Assembly: GCF_005924265.1 (NCBI RefSeq)
Contig: NZ_VCLB01000008.1
Location: forward strand, 124,001-188,000
Length of the DNA stretch: 64,000 nt
Direction of reading: 5' to 3'
DNA from: Martelella lutilitoris
GTDB lineage: Bacteria > Pseudomonadota > Alphaproteobacteria > Rhizobiales > Rhizobiaceae
The notes beneath the pieces were generated by a model, which was given only the letters and a program-made list of their open reading frames with translations, was not told the DNA's origin and did not search any database. Shown piece by piece: positions 35,537 through 44,054 of the stretch (positions are counted from its first letter, which is position 1; every line of letters starts with the position of its first letter). The translations under genes and the position numbers were made by a program.

Positions 35537-37108
35537 TTATTCCTCGGTCTTGCCTTCAGCATCGTCGGCGGCCTTGGCCGGCGCCTTCTTCTTCGGTGCG
35601 GCCTTCTTCTTCGGAGCAGCCTTCTTTGCAGCAGGCTTTTCCTCGGCAGCAGGTGCTTCCTCGGTGGCTTCGGCCTTTTCCTCGGTCTTGGCGGCAGCCT
35701 TCTTCTTCGGCGCTGCCTTCTTCTTCGGCGCGGACTTTTCCTCGGCCTTCTTGGTTGCTTCGGCGACTTCGTCCTCGTCGTCAGCCATCAGCTCTTCCTT
35801 GGAGACGGTGACGTCGGTGACGTCGATCTGCTCCAGAAGGTGATCGACAACCTTTTCCTCGAAGATCGGAGCGCGCAGCGAAGCGGCGGCGCCGGGGGTT
35901 TCGCGGAAGAATTTGAGGATTTCCTGCTCCTGACCCGGATACTGGCGCATCTGGTCATAAAGGGCGCGCTGCATCTCGTCCTCGCCGACCTCGACGCCGG
36001 CCTTCTCGCCGATCTCGGAGAGAACCAGGCCCAGGCGGACGCGGCGTTCGGCGAGCTTGCGGTATTCCGCGCGTGCGTCTTCCTCGGTCGTTTCCTCGTC
36101 CTCGAAGGTCTTGCCGCTGCGTTCCAGATCGGCATTCACCTGACGCCAGATGTTCTCGAACTCGGCATCAACCAGCGAGGCCGGGGCTTCGAAGGAATAC
36201 TGTTCGTCGAGCTGGTCAAGGATCTGACGCTTGACCTTCTGGCGGGTGAACTGGTTGTACTGGCCCTCGATCTGCTCGCGGACGAGACCGCGCAGGCGCT
36301 CGGCCGATTCCAGACCCAGCTTTTCCGCCAGTTCGTCGTTGATTTCCAGTTCGCCGGCGGAAGCGACTTCCTTGACGCTAACCTCGAAGACGGCTTCCTT
36401 GCCGGCCAGATGCTCGGCCGGATAGTCTTCCGGGAAGGTGACCGTGACCTGCTTCTCATCGCCGGCCTTGACGCCGACAAGCTGGGCCTCGAAGCCGGGG
36501 ATGAAGCGGTCGGAGCCGAGCACGAGCTGCGAATCGGTATCGGTTCCGCCGTCGAAGGCTTCGCCGTCGATCTTGCCGACATAATCGATGGTGACGCGGT
36601 CGCCGTCTTCGGCAGCGCCATCCTTGGTCTCGTATTCGCGGGCGTTTTCGGCAACCGCCTTGACCTGCTCCTCGACTTCCTCATCGGAAATCGCGACAAC
36701 CGGACGCTCGACCTTCAGGCCGTCGGTCGGCTGCAGTTCGAACTTCGGAAGGATTTCGTAGGCGACGGTGAATTCGAAATCGATCTCGCCGTTGAGGACA
36801 CGGTTGGCCTCGCCTTCGTCCTCGGTCATGTCGATCTTCGGCTGGCCGGCAGCGCGTTCGCCGCGCTCGGTGATGACTTCCTGCGGCTTTTCCTGCAGGG
36901 TCTCGTTGATCAGCTCGGCCATGATCGACTTGCCGTACATCTTCTTCAGATGCGCGATCGGCACCTTGCCGGGACGGAAGCCGTTGATGCGAACCTTGTC
37001 CTTGGCCTCAGCCAGGCGCTCATTCATACGCGCCTTCAGATCGTCCGCAGGAACTGTGATCTTGATTTCGCGCTTCAGCCCTTCGGCGAGCGTTTCGGTT
37101 ACCTGCAT
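35537..37108 (-). CDS. tig: Trigger factor with basic-acidic C-terminal tail
   Basis: A 523-residue ribosome-associated chaperone and peptidyl-prolyl isomerase. The ribosome-binding segment contains [14 protein letters not shown] (the G-F-R-x-G-K signature). The FKBP-like domain lies about residues 160-250 ([17 protein letters not shown]), followed by the helical arms. The last 80 or so residues form an unusual low-complexity tail of alternating lysine/alanine/proline blocks ([12 protein letters not shown]) and acidic patches. The ATG at 37108 is chosen because GAAGG lies seven bases ahead; 37114 would leave one base of spacing. Confidence 0.95.
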   Translation of the reverse strand: MQVTETLAEGLKREIKITVPADDLKARMNERLAEAKDKVRINGFRPGKVPIAHLKKMYGKSIMAELINETLQEKPQEVITERGERAAGQPKIDMTEDEGEANRVLNGEIDFEFTVAYEILPKFELQPTDGLKVERPVVAISDEEVEEQVKAVAENAREYETKDGAAEDGDRVTIDYVGKIDGEAFDGGTDTDSQLVLGSDRFIPGFEAQLVGVKAGDEKQVTVTFPEDYPAEHLAGKEAVFEVSVKEVASAGELEINDELAEKLGLESAERLRGLVREQIEGQYNQFTRQKVKRQILDQLDEQYSFEAPASLVDAEFENIWRQVNADLERSGKTFEDEETTEEDARAEYRKLAERRVRLGLVLSEIGEKAGVEVGEDEMQRALYDQMRQYPGQEQEILKFFRETPGAAASLRAPIFEEKVVDHLLEQIDVTDVTVSKEELMADDEDEVAEATKKAEEKSAPKKKAAPKKKAAAKTEEKAEATEEAPAAEEKPAAKKAAPKKKAAPKKKAPAKAADDAEGKTEE

Positions 37109-37307
37109 ATCCATACCTTCATTTCATCTCGGCTTATCAAGCCGTTGGGTTTCATGCGCACAACAGGCCGGCATGACCGGGCGCGACTTCATGCAATATC
37201 CTCGGCATTTTGACAAGCTTTTCAGAGCTCGGACAAAATGGCGCCAGGGTAAGCGTGCGGAAATGACGTTCTCGAAACGCCCGGCAGCGATTACCCTGAA
37301 AGCGACT

Positions 37308-37383
37308 TGGTGCCCCCGGCAGGATTCGAACCCGCGACCCTCTGATTACAAATCAGATGCTCTACCAACTGAGCTACAAGGGC
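37308..37383 (-). tRNA. tRNA-Thr (anticodon UGU)
   Basis: The minus strand folds into a complete 76-base cloverleaf including an encoded CCA. The acceptor stem GCCCTTG pairs with CGGGGGC using two G-T pairs. The D-arm has AGCTCAGTTGGTAGAGC, the anticodon stem is CTGAT/ATCAG with loop TTTGTAA (anticodon TGT), and the T-arm carries GGTTCGAATCC. It reads ACA threonine codons. It lies alone between tig and nadK. Confidence 0.97.
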
Positions 37384-37557
37384 ATTGGGCATGCCCACTA
37401 GCAGATTTGCCCTCGCTGTAAAACGAAAAAATCAACAATATGGCCGGTATTTTCGCGCTCTAGCGCAAGTTCATCGGTGCTTTGGGCTTGCAAAAGACGG
37501 CCCTCTCGGGTGATCTGGCGCGGCGAAAGACCTCTTCCCGCAAACGGAAATGCGACA

Positions 37558-38331
37558 ATGCCCGAGAAAACGCCCGCACTTTGCTTCCTCTCCTCGGAAG
37601 CGGATGACGCCAGGAAAGCCAAGGCGGAGCTGGTCGGGCGTTACGGCAGCGTGCCGGCGGAGGAGGCCGACTATATTGTCGCGCTCGGCGGCGACGGCTT
37701 CATGCTGCAGACGCTCCATGAGACAATGAATTCCGAGACCCCGGTCTACGGCATGAACCGCGGATCCGTCGGCTTTCTGATGAACGAGTATTCAACCGAA
37801 AACCTGCATGAACGCCTTCAGGCGGCCGACATGAACGAGCTTCGGCCTTTGCGGATGACCACGCGCAATGCCGATGGAACGTCATCCATCGCGCTCGCGA
37901 TCAATGAGGTGTCGATGCTGCGCCAGTCGCACCAGGCAGCCAAGCTTCAGGTGCGGGTCGATGATCGCGTCCGCCTGCCGGAACTGGCCTGCGACGGCAT
38001 TCTCGTGGCGACACCGGCCGGCTCCACCGCCTATAATCTCTCGGTTCACGGGCCGATCATTCCGCTCGAGGCCCCGCTTCTCGCCATCACCCCGGTCAGC
38101 GCCTTTCGCCCACGCCGCTGGCGCGGCGCGCTTTTGCCGAACCGCTCGGTCGTCGATATCGAAGTGCTGGAGCCGGAAAAGCGCCTCGTCAACGCCTTCG
38201 CCGACCACACCGAGGTCAAGCACGTGCTCCATGTGCGCATCGAGCAGGACCCGGAAGCCCGCGCCAAGGTGCTGTCGGACCCGAACCGCTCCTGGTCGGA
38301 ACGGATCCTCGCCGAGCAGTTTTCGGATTGA
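37558..38331 (+). CDS. nadK: NAD kinase
   Basis: A 257-residue enzyme phosphorylating NAD to NADP. The diagnostic GGDGFMLQTLHE follows YIVALG, then NRGSVGFLMNEY, NEVSMLRQ, and TPAGSTAYNLSVHGPI. The start at 37558 gives MPEKTPALCFL; an earlier in-frame start would add 27 residues crossing toward the tRNA. Length equals the usual rhizobial form. A hypothetical membrane-anchored gene follows 86 bases downstream. Confidence 0.94.
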   Translation: MPEKTPALCFLSSEADDARKAKAELVGRYGSVPAEEADYIVALGGDGFMLQTLHETMNSETPVYGMNRGSVGFLMNEYSTENLHERLQAADMNELRPLRMTTRNADGTSSIALAINEVSMLRQSHQAAKLQVRVDDRVRLPELACDGILVATPAGSTAYNLSVHGPIIPLEAPLLAITPVSAFRPRRWRGALLPNRSVVDIEVLEPEKRLVNAFADHTEVKHVLHVRIEQDPEARAKVLSDPNRSWSERILAEQFSD

Positions 38332-38417
38332 GGCGTAAATGCCCGCTAAATTTGCTTGAAATCAAAGACACAACTAATAATAACGGCATCCTGACAATCG
38401 TATTGCGGGAGGGAGGG

Positions 38418-40013
38418 ATGTCGAGAAGAAGGACGCTGATCTTCGCGCTGGGCCTGGCCGGCGTTGCGGTCGTTCTGGCCGCTACGGCGTTCGTTGCCTT
38501 CGAGGCGAACCGGGTCAGGCAGATTTTTGCCGCCAATGCGGCGCTGAAGGAGGAAGGCTACTACCTCTCGCCCTTCGAGTTCGAACTGCTGAGCGTTTCC
38601 TATTATCTCGACCACGGGCAATATCTGAAGGGCATTTCCCGCCTCAACCAAATCCACGAGCAGATGACGACGCGCGAAGGGCTGGTCAGGATTCCCGAAT
38701 TCTCCGATGCACAGGAAGAACTCGCCTTCTTCAAGGGCCTGCAGAACCCGGACACCGGCGCCTTCTACCCCAATGATGACGATCCGGTGGTCACCAATAT
38801 CGGGGTGACGGCCAACATGATCAATCTGATCGAAGCCCTGAGCGTCAAGGCAGGCGAGCCCTTCGCGCTCGATTACCCGCTCTCCTTTCTTAACAGGATC
38901 GACACGTCGGAAGAACTGACGGCCATGCTGGACGACGCCTCGCAGGTCGGCTGGATCGGCACCATGATCAAACCGGCCTTTGTCAGCGCCGTCGAGTTGC
39001 AGGAGCTGATCGAACAGGATGAACGGCTCGGAATTTACGGGTTCCCGGAAGACTGGAAGCAGTCCTACTACCGGTGGTTCTATGACGAACAGAACCCCGA
39101 GACTGGCCTGTGGGGTCCGAGGGACCGAAGAACCGGCGAGATGCTGGAGGGCGGCGATATCGGCGACAGCGGCAAGATCATCAAGATGTTCGTTGATTCC
39201 GATGGCGACAATCTTCGCCCCGGCATGCCGCTTCGCTATGCCGACCGCATCTTCGCATCGGTGATCGCCGGCCTCTCAAGGCCGATGCCTGAGGCTCCCG
39301 ACCGGCTCCACCGCTGGATCATCGATCAGGATCGCGGCTTTCGCTTCCTGACGAAATATGTCTGGAAGAACGCGACTCCGGCGGAAAGGGAGGCGGTGCA
39401 GGACCTGCTCGAGCGCTTCATCACGACACGCTTCGCGCTCTTTTACCTGCCCGATGAAGGCGCTTTCTCGCTCTATCCGGACGCCGCGCATGCCGATCTG
39501 GACGGCACCAGCGAAGCCGCCGGCATGCTCGATTATGCGGGAGAACTGTCGGCGACCCGGCAGGCGCTCCTCTGGGGAAGCCCGGCGGAAACGATCCGGC
39601 CTCTCGGCAATCTTGCGGCCGAGAGATTGGACGAGCATGCGATGTCAAAGCTGAGCAACGCGGATGATCTCGTATCCGTCCGCTTCTATGCCGAGGCGCC
39701 GACCGACGATTTCACCGCCACGCCACTGGCAATCTACTATCCCCGCGCGCCGGTCGTTCGCGATACGGTCGATCTTCTGGTCCGCTTGCGCCTCTGGCTC
39801 GACACGACCACGCAGACCATGGGCAATTGGGGTCGCCGCGATGCCATCATGGAGCGGATTTCGGCAACGCCCGTCAGCCCGGACGCGGCGGTCCTCGAAG
39901 GCCAAGACACAGCCTTTCTCGACGCGCTCTTGCAGGAACATGGAAAACTGGTCGCGATCGGCTTCGACACGCTTCAGGTGCCGCGCTACCGCATCGATTT
40001 CGAGGCCCCGTAG
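38418..40013 (+). CDS. Uncharacterised membrane-anchored protein with toroid-like repeats
   Basis: A 531-residue protein of unknown function. Residues about 6-28 form one hydrophobic span after MSRRR, so the rest is probably periplasmic. Two glycine/aromatic turns, FFKGLQNPDTGAFYP and QNPETGLWGP, are spaced about 130 residues apart and resemble the repeat turns of (alpha/alpha)6 toroid proteins such as terpenoid cyclase-like or glycan-processing enzymes. The segment GGDIGDSGKIIKMF is conserved-looking. A GGAGGG element abuts the ATG. No family is recognised with certainty; the fold idea is inference. Confidence 0.75.
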   Translation: MSRRRTLIFALGLAGVAVVLAATAFVAFEANRVRQIFAANAALKEEGYYLSPFEFELLSVSYYLDHGQYLKGISRLNQIHEQMTTREGLVRIPEFSDAQEELAFFKGLQNPDTGAFYPNDDDPVVTNIGVTANMINLIEALSVKAGEPFALDYPLSFLNRIDTSEELTAMLDDASQVGWIGTMIKPAFVSAVELQELIEQDERLGIYGFPEDWKQSYYRWFYDEQNPETGLWGPRDRRTGEMLEGGDIGDSGKIIKMFVDSDGDNLRPGMPLRYADRIFASVIAGLSRPMPEAPDRLHRWIIDQDRGFRFLTKYVWKNATPAEREAVQDLLERFITTRFALFYLPDEGAFSLYPDAAHADLDGTSEAAGMLDYAGELSATRQALLWGSPAETIRPLGNLAAERLDEHAMSKLSNADDLVSVRFYAEAPTDDFTATPLAIYYPRAPVVRDTVDLLVRLRLWLDTTTQTMGNWGRRDAIMERISATPVSPDAAVLEGQDTAFLDALLQEHGKLVAIGFDTLQVPRYRIDFEAP

Positions 40014-40024
40014 TTTTCCAAACC

Positions 40025-40627
40025 TTACAGACCGAACACATGGCGGTTCAGGGCGGCCCATTGCAGCATCACCACCGTCTTGGCATCGGACAGCGCGCCG
40101 CTCTCGATCATGGCCATCGCCTCGTCGAAGGAAAGGAAGACAAGCTCGATATCCTCGTGCTCCTCGTCAAGTCCGCCGCCGGCGCCGACGCGCATCGTCT
40201 CGTCGACGATTGCGGCATAGCAGTGCACCTTTTCGGTCATCAGGCCGGGAGCGGAGATGATGGAGCGCAGCGGCAGCAGATTTTCGACATGATAGCCGGT
40301 CTCCTCGCGCGCCTCGCGGATGGCGGCCTCTTCCGGCGTTTCGCCCTCGTCGATCAGCCCGGCCGCCGCCTCGACAAAAAAGCCGTCCCCCTCGCCCATG
40401 GCATAAACCGGTACGCGGAACTGGCGGACGAGCACGAACTTTCCGGCGGTCCGATCGAACACCAGCACCGAAGACGCCGCCGGCCGTTCGCAGACTTCCC
40501 AGGACCGCCCGATCACCGTGCCGTCGCTGAACCGATAATCGAAGGAATAGTCGACCAGCCGGCTCCAGCCGTCGTGAAGCGTGGTCTTTGCGAGATTGGA
40601 GATGCGGTCGCGCTGATCGTTCATCAT
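40025..40627 (-). CDS. Nudix hydrolase (NudK/ADP-ribose pyrophosphatase-like)
   Basis: A 200-residue Nudix enzyme hydrolysing a nucleoside diphosphate linked to a sugar or similar group. The Nudix box is visible as GLIDEGETPEEAA followed by REAREETGY, with all conserved glycine and glutamate residues. The preceding strand (EAAAGLI) and the later SAPGLMTEKVHCY segment match GDP-mannose/ADP-ribose pyrophosphatases. The start at 40627 follows AAGGA; a longer frame to 40681 has no ribosome site. It converges on the preceding hypothetical gene. Confidence 0.9.
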   Translation of the reverse strand: MMNDQRDRISNLAKTTLHDGWSRLVDYSFDYRFSDGTVIGRSWEVCERPAASSVLVFDRTAGKFVLVRQFRVPVYAMGEGDGFFVEAAAGLIDEGETPEEAAIREAREETGYHVENLLPLRSIISAPGLMTEKVHCYAAIVDETMRVGAGGGLDEEHEDIELVFLSFDEAMAMIESGALSDAKTVVMLQWAALNRHVFGL

Positions 40628-40729
40628 GAAATATTCCTTGAAATATCCCGGTCGGTTTCGAGCCGGCCAGTTGTAAAACATGATCGAGACTCATAATAAC
40701 TTCTCCGGCAAACACAATGCGGAGCCGCA

Positions 40730-41593
40730 ATGAACTATCGCCACATCTACCACGCCGGAAATTTCGCGGATGTGCTCAAACATGCGGTGTTTGCGCGGCT
40801 GATCACCTATCTGCAAAAGAAGGACGCCGCCTTCCGCATTCTCGACACCCATGCCGGCACCGGGCAGTACGATCTTTCGAGCGCGGAAGCGCAGAAGACC
40901 GGCGAGTGGCAGACAGGCATCGGCCGGCTTCTGGCAACCGAGATACCGAATGACGCGGCAGCGCTCCTTGCTCCTTATCTGGACGCCGTGCGGGCGCTGA
41001 ATGCCGCCCCGCAGATTACCGCCTATCCCGGTTCGCCAAAGCTTGCGCGCATGCTGATGCGCAAGCAGGACCGGCTGTCGCTGATGGAACTGCACGAGAC
41101 CGATTTCGCCACGCTTCAGGCGCGCTTTGCCGGCGACCATCAGGTCCGCGCGACAATGCTCGACGGCTGGCTTGCGCTTGCCGGCCATCTGCCGCCGAAG
41201 GAACGGCGTGGCCTCGTCCTGGTCGATCCGCCCTTCGAGAAGGAAGGCGAGTTCGAGCGTCTTGTCGACGGTCTTGCCAAGGCCCACCGTCGCTTTGCCA
41301 CCGGCATCTACTGCCTCTGGTACCCGATCAAGAAGGGCGCGCCGGTCGCAGCCTTTCACGCGGCGCTCCAAGGCCTCGGCATCCCGAAGATCCTGTGCGC
41401 CGAGCTTACGGTCAGAAGCGATCGCGAGACCGAAGGGCTCACCGGCTCGGGCCTCGTCATCGTAAATCCGCCCTTCACGCTGAAGGCGGAGCTCAACATC
41501 TTGCTCCCCTTTCTGAAGGAGCGTCTTGCACAGGACCGTTTCGCCAGCCAACGCTCGTTTTGGATCGCCGGGGAGAGCGACGGCGAAAGTTGA
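40730..41593 (+). CDS. rlmJ: 23S rRNA (adenine(2030)-N6)-methyltransferase RlmJ
   Basis: A 287-residue RNA methyltransferase. The N-terminus MNYRHIYHAGNFADVLKHAV is the RlmJ hallmark, DTHAGTGQYDL forms the S-adenosylmethionine site, and VLVDPPFE is the catalytic DPPF-type motif of N6-adenine methyltransferases. YCLWYPIK follows. It is divergent from the Nudix gene, with about 100 bases between starts, and precedes a GST gene. Confidence 0.95.
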   Translation: MNYRHIYHAGNFADVLKHAVFARLITYLQKKDAAFRILDTHAGTGQYDLSSAEAQKTGEWQTGIGRLLATEIPNDAAALLAPYLDAVRALNAAPQITAYPGSPKLARMLMRKQDRLSLMELHETDFATLQARFAGDHQVRATMLDGWLALAGHLPPKERRGLVLVDPPFEKEGEFERLVDGLAKAHRRFATGIYCLWYPIKKGAPVAAFHAALQGLGIPKILCAELTVRSDRETEGLTGSGLVIVNPPFTLKAELNILLPFLKERLAQDRFASQRSFWIAGESDGES

Positions 41594-41630
41594 CTTGAAC
41601 CAAACCGGTTTTTCTCGGAGGGAGTGACCG

Positions 41631-42230
41631 ATGAAACTGCTTTATGCGCCTGCCTCGCCCTTTTCCGCCAAAGTGGTCATGGCCGCCCATTATCTCGATA
41701 TCGACATTAATCTCGAGCCGGTCGATACGGTCGCACCGGCCGAGGCGCTGCTCGCCGCCAATCCGCTCGGCAAGATCCCGACGCTGATCACCGACGATGG
41801 CGAGACACTTTATGACAGCCGGACCATCATGCATTTTCTCGACAGCATGGCGGAGGAAAAGCGCCTCTACCCGCGCAAGCCGGAAAAGCGGGCAGCGGTC
41901 GAGCGCATGGAAGCGCTTTGCGACGGGATCTGCGACGCGGTGGTGCTGGTTGTCTATGAGAAGCGCTATCGCACGCCCGAAACCTGGCACCAGCCCTGGG
42001 TCGACCGGCAATGGGACAAGATCCGTCGCGGCCTCGATTATCTCGACGAAAACCCGCCTATCTTCAAGAAGAAGCTGAATGCCGGCCATTTCGCCCTTGG
42101 CGGCTTGCTCGGCTATCTGATGCTCCGGTTTCCGGGGGAATGGGAAGAACACCGCGTCCGGCTTACCCGTTGGCCCTCGGCCTTTGAGGAGGCTTTCCCG
42201 GCCTACCGGACCCTGAAGCCGCACGTCTGA
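41631..42230 (+). CDS. Glutathione S-transferase family protein
   Basis: A 199-residue thioredoxin-fold GST. The N-terminal domain starts MKLLYAPASPFSAKVVMAA, with a likely catalytic serine or cysteine-equivalent position in ASPFS. The cis-proline GKIPTLI and the glutathione-binding DSRTIMHFL follow, then an all-helical C-terminal domain. GGAGG precedes the start. A 10-base palindrome AAACCGGTTT lies 20 bases upstream at 41602-41611. A strong terminator follows. Confidence 0.9.
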   Translation: MKLLYAPASPFSAKVVMAAHYLDIDINLEPVDTVAPAEALLAANPLGKIPTLITDDGETLYDSRTIMHFLDSMAEEKRLYPRKPEKRAAVERMEALCDGICDAVVLVVYEKRYRTPETWHQPWVDRQWDKIRRGLDYLDENPPIFKKKLNAGHFALGGLLGYLMLRFPGEWEEHRVRLTRWPSAFEEAFPAYRTLKPHV

Positions 42231-42259
42231 GACGTTCGCCCATACAGGGCAGAAACGCG

Positions 42260-42284
42260 AAAACCCGCCGTGATGGCGGGTTTT
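42260..42284. terminator. Bidirectional terminator between GST and porin genes
   Basis: AAAACCCGCC at 42260-42269 pairs with GGCGGGTTTT at 42275-42284 around a five-base loop. The terminal A and T runs make it an efficient terminator in both directions for the convergent genes. Confidence 0.9.
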
Positions 42285-42309
42285 CCATGTTCCTGCAGCG
42301 GTCCGGCGA

Positions 42310-42954
42310 TCAGAAGTGGACGCCGAGGCCGACCTTGACGGTGTTTTCCTGGAAACCGCGCTCATAGGTGTTGCCGTTGAGCTTGAAGTCCTGCTTGCCG
42401 TAGTCGGTGTAACGATATTCGACGCGGGCCGAGATATTCTCGGTGACCATGGCTTCGACACCGGCGCCGACGGTCCAGCCCCAGCCCATCTGCGTATCCT
42501 TGTCGCCGGCCTGCTTGGCAACCAGCTTGGAACCGGCGAGACCGGCCGTGCCGTAAAGCAGGACGGGATCCATGGCATAGCCGACGCGACCACGCAACGA
42601 GCCGTTGAAGCCCTGCTCCATCTTCAGGCCGGGATTGATGTTCTCGCTCTGGTTGGAGGTGGCGAGATCGCCTTCCACACCGTAAACGATATTGCCGGAC
42701 TGCATGTTGTAGCCGCCGAACAGCGTGCCGCCCCAGCCGTCTGCCTTGAAGTCGCCCTCATCGAATGTGCCCCAGTCCCAGTTGGCGGCGCCGCCGAGGT
42801 AGAAGCCGCTCCAGTTGGAAATCGGCGCCGGAGCCGCATAGGTCGCCGGGCTCGGCTCATAAGGCTGGGAAACGATGGCATCGGCAGCCTGAGCCGCGCC
42901 GGCGCCCATCAGTACCGCGGTTGCGGCAGCAAGTGTCTTGTTCATGTTCCGCAT
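42310..42954 (-). CDS. Outer membrane beta-barrel protein (RopB/Omp25 type)
   Basis: A 214-residue outer membrane protein. A signal peptide ends near AQA-AD. The mature part has alternating aromatic strands (WSGFYLGGAANWDWG, ARVEYRYTDYG) and ends VKVGLGVHF, with the C-terminal phenylalanine required for barrel insertion. It matches the Omp25/RopB family, abundant envelope proteins in Rhizobiales that are often tied to stress or host contact. AAGGAG lies eight bases before the ATG at 42954. A promoter with TTGAAA and TATTTC lies just upstream. Confidence 0.93.
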   Translation of the reverse strand: MRNMNKTLAAATAVLMGAGAAQAADAIVSQPYEPSPATYAAPAPISNWSGFYLGGAANWDWGTFDEGDFKADGWGGTLFGGYNMQSGNIVYGVEGDLATSNQSENINPGLKMEQGFNGSLRGRVGYAMDPVLLYGTAGLAGSKLVAKQAGDKDTQMGWGWTVGAGVEAMVTENISARVEYRYTDYGKQDFKLNGNTYERGFQENTVKVGLGVHF

Positions 42955-43032
42955 CTTGTCTCTCCTTCAGTCGATACCGGCTGCCGGACGCCCGGGAAAG
43001 GACGATCACCGCGCCGTATGCGCTTAAAAGAT

Positions 43033-43061
43033 GAAATAGAACCGGGAGCACACCTTTTCAA
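43033..43061 (-). promoter_or_regulatory. Putative promoter of the RopB-type gene
   Basis: On the minus strand TTGAAA (43061-43056) and TATTTC (43038-43033) are separated by exactly 17 bases. Transcription would start near 43026, giving a leader of about 70 bases before the ATG at 42954. Confidence 0.5.
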
Positions 43062-43101
43062 TACTCTAAAATACCTTGTAATTTCCTTGGTTAATGATCT
43101 A

Positions 43102-43130
43102 TTTACATTCTGATTTGGTATGTATATAAT
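43102..43130 (+). promoter_or_regulatory. Near-consensus sigma-70 promoter
   Basis: TTTACA at 43102-43107 and a perfect TATAAT at 43125-43130 are separated by 17 bases, within a very AT-rich stretch. The predicted start is near 43137, about 147 bases ahead of the SDR gene. It drives either the SDR-uvrC-pgsA-moaDE operon or a separate small RNA. Confidence 0.65.
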
Positions 43131-43136
43131 GATTAA

Positions 43137-43238
43137 TATTATATTTATCCAAATTTGCAGAAATTTAAACTATAGACCTATCGTCAAAAACATCGCCAAG
43201 GCGCAACAGAACCGTCAACTTCCATTTGGCGCTTTTTC
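43137..43238 (+). ncRNA. Candidate small RNA or attenuated leader
   Basis: This roughly 100-base stretch runs from the predicted start of a near-consensus promoter to a terminator-like element: CGCCAA at 43194-43199 pairs with TTGGCG at 43226-43231, followed by CTTTTTCC. The stem is short (six pairs plus a possible G-T) with a 26-base loop, so termination may be partial. No good open frame lies inside. It could be a free small RNA or a leader controlling the SDR operon. Confidence 0.35.
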
Positions 43239-43283
43239 CTGTCAGACGATATAAGCTTGCGGCCGAAGCGAGGGAACATCACG

Positions 43284-44054
43284 ATGCAGCAGACGACACC
43301 GACAAAGACCGCGCTCGTGACCGGCGGCGCGAAAAGACTTGGCCGCGCGATCGTCGAGGACCTGGCCAATTGCGGCTTCAATGTGGCAATCCATGCCCAT
43401 ACCTCCCTTTCCGAGGCCCGTGAACTGGCGGAATCATTGCGCCGGACGGGTGTCGCGGCCGAAGCCTTCGGCGCCGATCTCCTGGATACCGAAGCGACCG
43501 GCGGGCTTTTCGGCGCAGTCAATGCGGCGATGGGGCCGGTCGGCCTGCTCGTCAACAATGCCTCCCTGTTTCGCGCCGACAGCGCCGGTCACTTCGACGA
43601 GGCGCAGTTCGATCAGCATTTCGCCATCCATGTGAAGGCGCCGCTTATTCTGGCCGAGCGTTTTGCCCGGCAATTGCCGGAGGACGGGAACGGACTGATC
43701 GTCAACATGATCGACCAGCGGGTCTGGTCGCCGGTACCGAACTTCTTCACCTACGGGCTTTCCAAGAGCGCCATGTGGGCGGCAACGCAGACGCTGGCGC
43801 AGGCGCTCGCGCCGCGCATCCGCGTCAACGCCATCGGACCGGGGCCGACGCTGAAAAACAGCCGTCAGAGCGATGCGGATTTTGAAAGCCAGGTCGCGGC
43901 TCTTATCTTAAGGAGAGGACCGGAGCTTGGCGAATTCGGGTCAACGATTCGCTATCTCTTTGAAACGCCTTCAATCACGGGACAGATGATCGCGCTTGAT
44001 GGCGGGCAGCACCTGGCCTGGGAAACACCGGACGTAACGGGTATCAACGAATGA
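43284..44054 (+). CDS. SDR family oxidoreductase (pteridine-reductase-like)
   Basis: A 256-residue short-chain dehydrogenase with cofactor loop [21 protein letters not shown] and the YGLSKSA catalytic tyrosine-lysine pair. The arginine/lysine in the cofactor loop suggests NADPH preference, as in pteridine reductases. The start at 43284 has GAGGGA ahead; 43257 would add nine residues. Its stop overlaps the uvrC start in an ATGA arrangement, so the genes are translationally coupled. Confidence 0.9.
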   Translation: MQQTTPTKTALVTGGAKRLGRAIVEDLANCGFNVAIHAHTSLSEARELAESLRRTGVAAEAFGADLLDTEATGGLFGAVNAAMGPVGLLVNNASLFRADSAGHFDEAQFDQHFAIHVKAPLILAERFARQLPEDGNGLIVNMIDQRVWSPVPNFFTYGLSKSAMWAATQTLAQALAPRIRVNAIGPGPTLKNSRQSDADFESQVAALILRRGPELGEFGSTIRYLFETPSITGQMIALDGGQHLAWETPDVTGINE

